Positions 1 through 6,117 of a stretch of DNA of 16,005 bases are shown here, piece by piece. Both the position numbers and the translations under genes were made by a program. The stretch spans positions 1 through 16,005 of the forward strand of contig JAIRNL010000206.1 in assembly GCA_031258035.1 (NCBI GenBank), read 5' to 3'. How positions within the stretch are numbered: the stretch's first letter is position 1; every line of letters begins with the position of its first letter. Source of the stretch: Azoarcus sp. Lineage in GTDB: Bacteria > Pseudomonadota > Gammaproteobacteria > Burkholderiales > Rhodocyclaceae. The notes beneath the pieces were generated by a model. The model searched no databases and had not been told where the DNA came from. It saw only the letters and a program-made list of their open reading frames with translations.

Positions 1-300
1 CCATTCCAGCGCTTCTTCGTACTGGCTCTGAGCTCTGTATACGCCGGCAATATTGTTGTAGGTCGTGGCCGTGTCAGGATGCTCTTTGCCCAGCACTTTT
101 TCCCGGATGGCCAAAGCCTTGCGATGCCATTCCAGCGCTTCTTCGTACTTGCCCTGAGCTCTGTATACCTCGGCAATATTGTTGTAAGCCGTGGCCCTGA
201 GAGGGTGGCCTTTGCCCAGCGTCTTTTCCCAGATGGCCAAAGCCTTGCGATGCCATTCCAGCGCCTTGCCGTAATCGCCCTGCGCGTTAAATACACGCCC
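1..300 (-). repeat. Tandem 126-bp TPR-coding repeats
   Basis: Units begin at 1, 127 and 253, a period of exactly 126 bp (42 codons). The first two full units are nearly identical over most of their length; the third matches well only over its first part and then diverges. The similarity at DNA level, including synonymous positions, points to recent duplication or gene conversion inside the TPR gene. The array may continue beyond the left edge. Confidence 0.85.
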
Positions 301-828
301 CCGATGATGATAGATCACCGCATAATCACCTTCCCCGGCGGACAGTTGTCCATAAATGCCCTCCGCTTCCGTAAAATCCTTGTTGGCGTCTTCGTATTCA
401 ACCATTTCGATGTGCATGACGCCTTTGGACACCAGAATGTCCGCCAGGGCCTTCTTCTGGACGTCGCCGCGCTCTCCGCCCGCGTGCACGGCTTCCAGCG
501 CCTTCTCCTGCTTTTTGTAGGCTTCCTCATAATGCTTCAGCGCCTCGGGGTACTTGCGCTGCTCATAATAGTTTTCCGCCATCCGGATGTTCTTGTCGGC
601 GAGGTATTCGAGATTGGGCAGGATCAGCTGCGGGCCATTGGATGTGCGGGTTATGGCGGCATTGGCGCTCCCTTCGCCGTTCCCGGCGCCAGCATTTTCG
701 GCCATGCCAACAGGGGCGGCAAGCAGCAAGGAAATGGCGACGACGGCCTTGTAAACAGCGCCCTTGTTCCGGAAGAACAGCTTCCTCTGCGCCAAAAAAC
801 GTTGGTGTAAAGCGGTGTTGCTCATCAT
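1..828 (-). CDS. Secreted tetratricopeptide-repeat protein, C-terminus beyond left edge
   Basis: The minus frame is open without a stop from the start codon at 828 to the left edge, giving at least 276 residues. An AAGGAG ribosome site (832-837) lies just upstream of two adjacent ATG codons (828 and 825). Residues about 22-43 form a basic then hydrophobic stretch ending VGMA/EN, which looks like a signal peptide, so the protein is probably exported. A TPR-like helix pair covers about 74-108. From about 165 onward come kinesin-light-chain-type 42-residue TPRs, with motifs such as YNNIA, VYRAQ, YEEALEWH and RKALAI. TPRs are protein-interaction scaffolds; the partner is unknown. Base composition is less GC-rich than the flagellar genes. 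The gene is truncated by the window, not visibly broken. A 243-codon plus-strand reading frame over it is an antisense shadow. Confidence 0.88.
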   Translation of the reverse strand, partial: MMSNTALHQRFLAQRKLFFRNKGAVYKAVVAISLLLAAPVGMAENAGAGNGEGSANAAITRTSNGPQLILPNLEYLADKNIRMAENYYEQRKYPEALKHYEEAYKKQEKALEAVHAGGERGDVQKKALADILVSKGVMHIEMVEYEDANKDFTEAEGIYGQLSAGEGDYAVIYHHRGRVFNAQGDYGKALEWHRKALAIWEKTLGKGHPLRATAYNNIAEVYRAQGKYEEALEWHRKALAIREKVLGKEHPDTATTYNNIAGVYRAQSQYEEALEW

Positions 829-871
829 GATCTCCTTGCGGAAAGGGGTATTTGGTGGCCAATTGCGCGCC

Positions 872-900
872 ATTGTCGCGCTGCCATGACGTGTTGACAA
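872..900 (-). promoter_or_regulatory. Candidate sigma70 promoter for the TPR gene
   Basis: Read on the minus strand, TTGTCA (895-900) matches the -35 consensus at 5 of 6 positions. GACAAT (872-877) matches the -10 consensus at 4 of 6. The spacer is 17 bp. Transcription would start near 865, leaving a leader of about 37 nt that includes the AAGGAG ribosome site. This is pattern matching only. Confidence 0.45.
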
Positions 901-915
901 GCGCGGCAAGGGATC

Positions 916-952
916 GCCGGGTTGCGCGACGCCCCGGGAGCGGCAACCCGGC
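916..952. repeat. Perfect 10-bp inverted repeat with 17-nt loop
   Basis: GCCGGGTTGC at 916-925 is exactly complementary to GCAACCCGGC at 943-952. It lies upstream of the TPR promoter and just before the transposase relic. No T-run follows on either strand, so it does not look like an intrinsic terminator. It could be an operator, a structured RNA element or a leftover of a mobile element. Confidence 0.6.
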
Positions 953-972
953 AGGCGCGGGAAAGTGGTCGC

Positions 973-1116
973 CGGCACGATTTCATGCAAGCTTGCAATT
1001 TCGCGCGCCGACTGGAGACTCTCAGCGAACTGACGCCTTATGAATATCTCTGCAAAATCTGGACAGAGGCGCCTGCGCGGTTCATCATGAACCCAACTTA
1101 TCGAATGCCGGGACCA
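973..1116 (+). pseudogene. Relic of an IS481-like transposase C-terminus
   Basis: Translation in the frame beginning at 922 gives HDFMQACNFARRLETL, then LTPYEYLCKIW, then EAPARFIMNPTYRMPG. This matches the order and spacing I know from the C-terminal end of IS481-family (DDE integrase-fold) transposases: an AYNFAKRLKTL-like segment, then TPYEFICK.W, EP.RF, NP and MPG. Only about 48 residues remain. The catalytic core is missing and the 5' sequence (922-970) does not resemble transposase, so it cannot function. The match is from memory of the family, not from a search. Confidence 0.75.
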
Positions 1117-1153
1117 GACAGTTCGCGGGTTTTCAACTATTGGGGACATACCG

Positions 1154-1429
1154 ATGGCCAGGTTTGATTGTGAATCGGCTACTTTGCTTGCGCTTGACAA
1201 AATTGATCAGCTTGCCCGGGCGGCAGGGGATGAATTTGGGATTCTGGCTGATTTCACAAGGGAAGTTGAGCAGGGGTGGGTGTTTTTCTTCAATACAGCG
1301 GATTTTGTGCGAACCCGGAATCCTGTTTTTGCTCTTGCGGGCAACGGGCCGATCCTTGTTACGCATGAAGGAGATGTTTTTGAATTACCCAGTGCCATTC
1401 CCTGGGAAGATGCGGTAAAGCAAATTTAG
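1154..1429 (+). CDS. Imm35/YrhB-type immunity protein
   Basis: A 91-residue protein without signal peptide or membrane segment, probably cytosolic. The start at 1154 is preceded by GGGGA (1142-1146). Residues 41-51 (GWVFFFNTADF) and 61-80, containing LAGNGPI and GDVFELPS, match the Imm35/YrhB domain pattern (GWvFfynt...lAGNGPiiV...G). Members are predicted immunity proteins of polymorphic-toxin systems, and many are found without their toxin. No toxin gene is present nearby. Codons are rich in TTT, ATT, GAT and GAA, so the gene is less GC-rich than the flagellar cluster that follows. It begins 38 bp after the transposase relic and converges with fliR. Family call is good; function is inferred. 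Confidence 0.78.
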   Translation: MARFDCESATLLALDKIDQLARAAGDEFGILADFTREVEQGWVFFFNTADFVRTRNPVFALAGNGPILVTHEGDVFELPSAIPWEDAVKQI

Positions 1430-1513
1430 GAAAACACGGGAGATCCGGGGCGTTTCTTTTTTCGTCATTGCGGGGCGCGCGGCGGTGTTGTCCGGCATGT
1501 CGCCGCGTGGCGC

Positions 1514-2308
1514 TTACCCGCCCGTCGTCGGCGTGAGCGCTTCCAGCAGCGCCGGCACGGCCTCGAAGCCGTGCTCGAACAGGCTCTGCACGACCGGCCC
1601 GAAGTTGCTCATGAGCAGGATGAGGGCGGAGAAGCCCATGATCATGGTGACCGGGAATCCGATGGCGAAGAGGTTGAGTTGCGGCGCGGCGCGGGTGAGG
1701 ACGCCGAGGGCGGTGTTCGTGACGAGCAGTACCGCGAGCAGTGGCAGCGAGAGCAGGAGGCCGGTGGAGAAGATGGTGGCGCCGGCGCGGGGGATCAGGC
1801 TCCAGCCGTGACCCGCGAGGCCGGCGCCGACCGGCAGCCATGTGAAGCTGCGGGCCAGGAGTTCGATCATGACCAGATGGCCGTCGAGGGCGAGAAAGAG
1901 GAGCGTGGCGACCATGCTCATGAAGTCCGCGAGCACCGCGCTTTGGCCGCCGGAGTTGGGGTCGAAGAAGAGGGCGAAGGACAGGCCCATCTGCATGCCG
2001 ATGAAGGAGCCGGCAAGGTCTATGGCGGCGAAGACGAGCCGGATGACGAAGCCGATGGCCGCGCCGATGAAGATTTGTTCGCCCATGATGAGAAGGCCGA
2101 TGCCCGAGCCGGGGGCGATGTCGGGCATCGGCGGCGCGGCGGGGAGGATGGCGACCGCGATCCCGAGGCCGACGGCGAGGCGGACGCGCGTGGGCATGCC
2201 GCGCGTGGAGAAGACCGGCGCGGCCATCAGCAGCCCGAGCAGGCGCGTGAGCGGGAACATGAATGCCGCCAGCCAGGCGTCGAGCTGGGCCGAGGTGAGG
2301 CTGAGCAT
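1514..2308 (-). CDS. fliR: Flagellar export-gate protein FliR
   Basis: FliR is an inner-membrane component of the FliP-FliQ-FliR export gate of the flagellar type III secretion system. The 264-residue length is typical. The sequence is a series of hydrophobic helices (about 10-32, 40-58, 70-95, 130-150, 175-200 and 210-236). It has family features such as RVRLAVGLGIA, GEQIFIGAAIGFV, a GMQMGLSFA segment and a conserved AAPQLNLFAIGFPV stretch. It is the last gene of the cluster and starts 13 bp after the fliQ stop. No clear Shine-Dalgarno precedes the ATG, so translational coupling to fliQ is likely. The short intergenic stretch beyond its 3' end holds no convincing terminator. Confidence 0.96.
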   Translation of the reverse strand: MLSLTSAQLDAWLAAFMFPLTRLLGLLMAAPVFSTRGMPTRVRLAVGLGIAVAILPAAPPMPDIAPGSGIGLLIMGEQIFIGAAIGFVIRLVFAAIDLAGSFIGMQMGLSFALFFDPNSGGQSAVLADFMSMVATLLFLALDGHLVMIELLARSFTWLPVGAGLAGHGWSLIPRAGATIFSTGLLLSLPLLAVLLVTNTALGVLTRAAPQLNLFAIGFPVTMIMGFSALILLMSNFGPVVQSLFEHGFEAVPALLEALTPTTGG

Positions 2309-2321
2309 GGCGGCGGCGCGG

Positions 2322-2591
2322 CTAGCCGATCATCGCGGGGATGGCGCTGAAGAGCCGCCGCATGAAGTCGGTGATCATCGTGATCATCCAGGGCCCGGCC
2401 AGTATCAGGGTGAGGAAGATCGCCACGACTTTGGGCACGAAGGTGAGGGTCATTTCGTTGATCTGGGTGGCGGCCTGGAAAATGCTGACGACGAGGCCGG
2501 TGACGAGCGCCGCGAGAAAGAGCGGCGCGGAGACCATCAGGGTGATTTCGACGGCCTGGCGGCCCAGTTCGATGACGGCGGTGGGGGTCAT
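2322..2591 (-). CDS. fliQ: Flagellar export-gate protein FliQ
   Basis: An 89-residue protein, the family's usual length. It has two transmembrane hairpin helices (about 16-40 and 52-75) and the conserved segments APLFLAALVTGLVVSIFQAATQINE and LTFVPK. FliQ packs around FliP and FliR in the export gate. An AGGA ribosome site lies about 9 nt upstream of the ATG. Spacing to fliP is 16 bp and to fliR 13 bp, consistent with one transcript. Confidence 0.97.
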   Translation of the reverse strand: MTPTAVIELGRQAVEITLMVSAPLFLAALVTGLVVSIFQAATQINEMTLTFVPKVVAIFLTLILAGPWMITMITDFMRRLFSAIPAMIG

Positions 2592-2607
2592 GGCGGATTC
2601 CTGGACG

Positions 2608-3378
2608 CTAGATGACGGCGAAGCTGCGCACGAGCGAGCCGATGATGAGGCCCCAGCCGTCGACGAGTACGAACAGCATGAGTTTGAACGGCAGGGAGAC
2701 GATGATCGGCGACATCATCATCATCCCCATCGACATGAGTACCGAGGCGACCACCATGTCGATGATGATGAAGGGGATGAAGATGATGAAGCCGATCTGG
2801 AAGGCGGTTTTGACTTCCGAGGTGACGTAGGCGGGGATGATGACCCGCATCGGCAGATCCTCGGCTTTTTCGACCGGGGCGACTTTCGCCATTTCGGTGA
2901 AGAGGGAGAGGTCGCTTTCGCGTATCTGGTGCAGCATGAAGGTGCGCAGCGGCACCGAGGCGCGCGCCAGCGCCTGGTCGATGCCGATGCTGCCTTCGGA
3001 GAGCGGACGATAGGCGTCGGCATATACCCGCTCGGCGACCGGGGACATGATGAAGAAGGTGAGAAAGAGGGTCAGTCCGATCAGTACCTGGTTGGGGGGG
3101 GAGGTCTGGGTGCCCATGGCCTGGCGCAGCAGGGCGAAGACGATGATGATGCGGGTGAAACTCGTCATCATCAGCACCATCGCGGGGAGGAAGCTCAGCA
3201 GCGTGAGGAGCAGCAGGGTTTGCACCGACAGTGTGTAGGTCGTCGCGCCGCCGGGGCCGGGGGTGGCGGCGAACGCGGGCAGGCCCGGTAAGTCCGCTTC
3301 CTGCGCGTGGGCGAGGAGGGGGGCGGCGAGGGCGAGGGCGAGGAAGAGCGCCGTGGCGCGGAGGTTTCTAGCCCGCAT
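2608..3378 (-). CDS. fliP: Flagellar export-gate protein FliP
   Basis: FliP forms the pentameric core of the flagellar export gate. The 256 residues begin with a cleavable-type signal peptide (1-25, ending AHA), as in other FliP proteins. Family motifs follow: MTSFTRIIIVFALLRQAMGTQ (about 71-91), PPNQVLIGL (94-102), a central periplasmic region, and IPAYVTSEVKTAFQIGF (181-197). The Met-rich MSMGMMMMSP (215-224), known as the methionine loop region of the gate, is intact. The start overlaps the end of fliO by 11 bp, with AAGGA about 8 nt upstream inside fliO. Confidence 0.97.
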   Translation of the reverse strand: MRARNLRATALFLALALAAPLLAHAQEADLPGLPAFAATPGPGGATTYTLSVQTLLLLTLLSFLPAMVLMMTSFTRIIIVFALLRQAMGTQTSPPNQVLIGLTLFLTFFIMSPVAERVYADAYRPLSEGSIGIDQALARASVPLRTFMLHQIRESDLSLFTEMAKVAPVEKAEDLPMRVIIPAYVTSEVKTAFQIGFIIFIPFIIIDMVVASVLMSMGMMMMSPIIVSLPFKLMLFVLVDGWGLIIGSLVRSFAVI

Positions 3379-3868
3379 TCCGGCGTCCTTGCAGCGCCTG
3401 GCGCAGGCGGGCGGCGAATGCGGCGGCGGGGGCGGCGGGAGGGGGCGTCGTGGCGGCGGCGGCTGGCAGTTCGTCGCGCGCGAAGACGTGCAGGGTGCGC
3501 ACGTTGTTCGGGGTGACGCCGAGCAGGATGAGTTTGTCGCCGGCTTCGAGCAGCACCGCGCGTTCGCGCGGGCCGACCGCCGTGGCGCCGATGACGCGCA
3601 GCAGGCCGCCGCCGCGCATGGGGGCGGAGAAACGTTTCAGCAGCCAGACGCAGGCGATGAGGATGGCGAGCACGACAGCCAGGCCGAACAGCATTTGTCC
3701 GAGGCCGGTGAGCGGATCGGCGATGACGGGGGGGACGGGCGTTCCGGTGTCGGCAAGGCAGTGGCCGGGGAGGGCGAGGGGGAGCGTCAACGGCAGGCGC
3801 ATGGGGCGCGTGCCGCGCGGGGGCGGGACGGGGGATGCGGGAGCGGCGGCGCGCGGGGGCATGGGCAT
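3368..3868 (-). CDS. fliO: Flagellar biosynthesis protein FliO
   Basis: FliO is a small membrane protein that helps assemble the FliP complex. One strong transmembrane helix (about 56-77) is followed by a cytosolic domain with RVIGATAVGPRERAVLLEAGD (91-111) and ILLGVTPNNVRTLH (114-127), the diagnostic FliO pattern. An Ala/Pro-rich linker and a basic tail end the protein. The start is uncertain. ATG at 3868 gives 166 residues with a Pro/Ala-rich leader. ATG at 3802 would give 144 residues beginning MRLPLTLPLALPG, which resembles the signal-like N-terminus seen in many FliO proteins. Neither start has a good ribosome site. The gene follows fliN by 10 bp and overlaps fliP by 11 bp. Confidence 0.9.
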   Translation of the reverse strand: MPMPPRAAAPASPVPPPRGTRPMRLPLTLPLALPGHCLADTGTPVPPVIADPLTGLGQMLFGLAVVLAILIACVWLLKRFSAPMRGGGLLRVIGATAVGPRERAVLLEAGDKLILLGVTPNNVRTLHVFARDELPAAAATTPPPAAPAAAFAARLRQALQGRRNAG

Positions 3869-3878
3869 GTCCGGGGGA

Positions 3879-4421
3879 TCAATGGTGGATTTTGCGGATG
3901 CGCTCGGCGGGGGTGATGATGTCGGTGAGGCGGATGCCGAATTTGTCGTTGACCACCACGACTTCGCCTTGCGCGATCAGGGTGCCGTTGACCAGTACGT
4001 CCATCGGTTCGCCCGCCAGGCCGTCGAGTTCCACGACCGAGCCGTGAGCCAGTTGCAGCAGGTTGCGGATCGAGAGTTTGGTGCGCCCGAGTTCGACGGT
4101 GATCTGCACGGGAATGTCGAGGATCATGTCGAAGTCGTTGATCGAGCCGGATTTGCCGCTGCCGTTGCCCAGGTCTTCAAAAAGCTGGCTTGCCGGCTTG
4201 GCCTGGTAGGGCGACTCGCCGGCAACGGAAGCCAGGTCGGCGGCGACCTGCGCCGCTTCGGGGTCAAGGTTGTTTTCGTGGGCGGCCTGTTCCTGCATGG
4301 CGGCCGCCCAGTCGTCTTCGGCGGCGCCGCCGCTTTCGGTTTCGGCGGCGGCTTGTTCCTGCATGGCCGCGGCCCAGTCGTTTTCGCCGATCTGGGCGTC
4401 GGTTTTGTCGTCGTCAGCCAT
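3879..4421 (-). CDS. fliN: Flagellar motor switch protein FliN, long N-terminus
   Basis: FliN is a C-ring protein that works with FliM in switching rotation and docks export components. The C-terminal SpoA domain (about 97-172) is complete, with ILDIPVQITVELGRT, LLQLAHGSVVELD, EPMDVLVNG and EVVVVNDKFGIRLTDI. At 180 residues it is longer than the 137-residue E. coli protein. The extra length is an acidic, Ala-rich N-terminal region carrying two copies of a DWAAAMQEQAA motif (residues 15-25 and 37-47). One copy resembles the DDLWAEALSEQ element of E. coli FliN. GGAGG precedes the ATG by 8 nt, and the start overlaps the fliM stop by 8 bp. Confidence 0.96.
   Translation of the reverse strand: MADDDKTDAQIGENDWAAAMQEQAAAETESGGAAEDDWAAAMQEQAAHENNLDPEAAQVAADLASVAGESPYQAKPASQLFEDLGNGSGKSGSINDFDMILDIPVQITVELGRTKLSIRNLLQLAHGSVVELDGLAGEPMDVLVNGTLIAQGEVVVVNDKFGIRLTDIITPAERIRKIHH
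4281..4386 (-). repeat. fliN: Direct repeat within the fliN 5' region
   Basis: Two 40-bp copies at 4281-4320 and 4347-4386 are 66 bp apart (22 codons). They differ at only a few bases and encode NDWAAAMQEQAA and DDWAAAMQEQAA. The near identity at DNA level indicates an in-frame internal duplication that kept the reading frame. Confidence 0.85.
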
Positions 4422-5424
4422 TTTTGCGGCCTCCAGCCAGCTTGTTGAGGGGTTCGCTGCTGCCGAGCAGGCGATCGACCATTACCGCGTATTGGCGGTT
4501 CCGGGTGCCGGAATGGCATTCAAATACGGGCACGCCGTCGACGACGGCTTGCAGGAGCGCGGGGACATCGAGCGGAATCACGTCGCCGGCGCGCATGTTG
4601 ACGATGTCGCGCAAGGTCGCCCTGGCTGTGCCGAGGTTGCAGACGAGTTCGATTTCGGCGCCCTGCAATTCCTGCGACAGCATGTTGATCCAGCGTTTGT
4701 CCTGGGTGAGATGGTCGCTTTGCATCGTCGAGTAGAGCAGGTCGCGGATCGGCTCCAGCATCGAGTAGGGGAAGCAGATGTTCATTTCGGCCTGCACGTC
4801 GCCCATTTCCAGCATGAAGGCGGTGGTGACGACGATTTCGGAAGGGGTGGCGATGTTGGCGAACTGCGAATTCATTTCCGAGCGCACGTATTCGAGGTCG
4901 ATGTGAAAGACCGGCTCCCATGCCTTGCCGTATTCGGTAAAGACCACATTGAGCAGGCCCTGGATGATGCGCTGCTCGGTGGGGGTGAAATCGCGCCCTT
5001 CGACCCGGGTATGGAAACGTCCGTCGCCGCCGAACATGTTGTCGATGATGACGAAGACCAGCGTCGGGTTGAACACCACGAGCCCGGTGCCCCGCAACGG
5101 TTTGGCGAGGACGAGGTTGAGATTGGTGGGGACGACCAGGTTGCGCACGAATTCGGCGTATTTCTGCACCTTGATCGGGCCGACCGAGACTTCGACGTTG
5201 CGGTGCATGTAGTTGAAAAGCCCGATCCTCAGGTAACGCGCGAACCGTTCGTTTATCAGTTCCATGGTGGGCATGCGCCCACGCACGATGCGCTCCTGGG
5301 TGGCCATGTTGTAGGTGCGGACGCCGCCCTGTTCTTCCTCCTCGTGGGCGGGTTCGTCGGATTCGCCGTTTACGCCGCGCAGCAGGGCGTCGACTTCTTC
5401 CTGGGAGAGAAAATCCGAAGCCAC
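4414..5424 (-). CDS. fliM: Flagellar motor switch protein FliM
   Basis: FliM is the C-ring protein that binds phosphorylated CheY and relays it to FliG. The N-terminal CheY-binding segment DFLSQEEVDALLRG is at 4-17. An acidic linker (21-32) follows, then the CheC-like middle domain with MPTMELINERFAR (51-63) and FGGDGR (131-136), and a C-terminal SpoA domain (about 254-325). The length of 336 residues is normal. The start codon is GTG at 5424, with ACGGAG 7 nt upstream. An ATG at 5440 lies in another frame. The fliL stop is 12 bp upstream, and the 3' end overlaps fliN by 8 bp. Confidence 0.97.
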   Translation of the reverse strand: MASDFLSQEEVDALLRGVNGESDEPAHEEEEQGGVRTYNMATQERIVRGRMPTMELINERFARYLRIGLFNYMHRNVEVSVGPIKVQKYAEFVRNLVVPTNLNLVLAKPLRGTGLVVFNPTLVFVIIDNMFGGDGRFHTRVEGRDFTPTEQRIIQGLLNVVFTEYGKAWEPVFHIDLEYVRSEMNSQFANIATPSEIVVTTAFMLEMGDVQAEMNICFPYSMLEPIRDLLYSTMQSDHLTQDKRWINMLSQELQGAEIELVCNLGTARATLRDIVNMRAGDVIPLDVPALLQAVVDGVPVFECHSGTRNRQYAVMVDRLLGSSEPLNKLAGGRKNG

Positions 5425-5436
5425 GATACGGCTCCG

Positions 5437-6024
5437 TCATTGAATGATGAATGAGTTGAAGAGGACGGCCTGGATCGGCCCCGTGGCCAGGGTGCGGATT
5501 TCCGACGACGGCGGTGGCGGGACGCCGAGCATGGTGTTGAGCTGCGCCTGGATTTCGTCAGCCAGCGCTTCCCGGCCCTTGGCGTCCTGGATGTCGGCGG
5601 GGCGTTTCGAGGAGAGGATCATGTTGACCCGGTGCCGGATCTCGGGCATCCAGCCCTTGAGGGCGTCGGCGGTACGCTGGTCGGACACACGGATGGCGAT
5701 GACCGTTTGCAGGTAATGGCTGTCGTCGCTGTCTTCGCCGACCAGGTTGACGGTGAAGGGGTCGAGCGGCGCGAATACCGGCGGCTTGTTGAGGTCGACG
5801 GCGCTGCTTGTGGCTTCTTGCACGGGCGGCGGGGCGGTTTCGTGTCCGCCGCTTCCGCCGCTTTTTTTCAGGATCAGCAAGGCGGCGATGCCCAGCACCG
5901 CGATGAGGAGCAGAGCCAGGACGAGCAGGACGATGATCAGCAACATTTTGCCGCTGCGCTTGGCAGGTGCGGGCGCCGCCGCCGCGGCTTCTTGCTTGGC
6001 GGGAGTCTTGGCTGCTTGCGCCAT
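5437..6024 (-). CDS. fliL: Flagellar basal-body/stator-associated protein FliL
   Basis: A single-pass inner-membrane protein that associates with the stator and supports torque. The Ala/Lys-rich cytosolic N-terminus (1-26) is followed by a transmembrane helix (27-52), a Gly/Ser/Pro linker and the periplasmic FliL domain. That domain has PFTVNLVGEDSDDSHYLQT and a KGWMPEIRHRVNMILSSK helix typical of the family, and the protein ends FNSFIIQ. The length of 195 residues is within the normal range. AAGGAGA lies about 9 nt upstream of the ATG at 6024. It starts 93 bp after the fliK stop, the largest gap between fliK and fliR, with a hairpin in the gap. Confidence 0.95.
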   Translation of the reverse strand: MAQAAKTPAKQEAAAAAPAPAKRSGKMLLIIVLLVLALLLIAVLGIAALLILKKSGGSGGHETAPPPVQEATSSAVDLNKPPVFAPLDPFTVNLVGEDSDDSHYLQTVIAIRVSDQRTADALKGWMPEIRHRVNMILSSKRPADIQDAKGREALADEIQAQLNTMLGVPPPPSSEIRTLATGPIQAVLFNSFIIQ

Positions 6025-6083
6025 TTGGATTTCTCCTTTTCTGCGCTTGATTATCGCTTGTCGCCATCGCCCGCCAAGCGCGG

Positions 6084-6104
6084 AAAAGTGGGGCGGAGCG
6101 CCCC
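6084..6104 (-). terminator. Possible weak terminator or attenuator between fliK and fliL
   Basis: Read on the minus strand, GGGGCG-CTC-CGCCCC (6104 down to 6090) forms a 6-bp GC-only stem with a 3-nt loop, beginning 14 bp after the fliK stop. A short TTTT run follows at 6087-6084. The T-run is short and interrupted by AC, so partial termination or mRNA 3'-end protection is as likely as full termination. Confidence 0.4.
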
Positions 6105-6117
6105 TTATTCAACCGCT

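Larger units (their letters stand above)
829..1153. other. Intergenic region between divergent TPR and Imm35 genes
   Basis: This 325-bp gap holds a candidate promoter for the TPR gene (872-900), a perfect 10-bp inverted repeat (916-952) and a transposase C-terminal relic (973-1116). I see no intact gene. The short open frames here have no convincing start or family of their own. Confidence 0.7.

Noticed and set aside
79..810. A 243-codon plus-strand open frame at the left end
   Set aside because: It is the exact antisense of the TPR gene, whose minus-strand translation shows a signal-like N-terminus and repeated TPR motifs.
922..1167. An 81-codon plus-strand open frame taken as an intact small gene
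   Set aside because: Only its central part resembles anything, namely a transposase C-terminus. Its beginning is unrelated sequence and its end runs into the Imm35 start, so I annotate the relic only.
1478..1507. CGCGGCG/CGCCGCG inverted repeat between the Imm35 gene and fliR
   Set aside because: It has a 16-nt loop and no T-run after it on the minus strand, and partial GC-rich matches like this are frequent here. Not enough for a terminator call.
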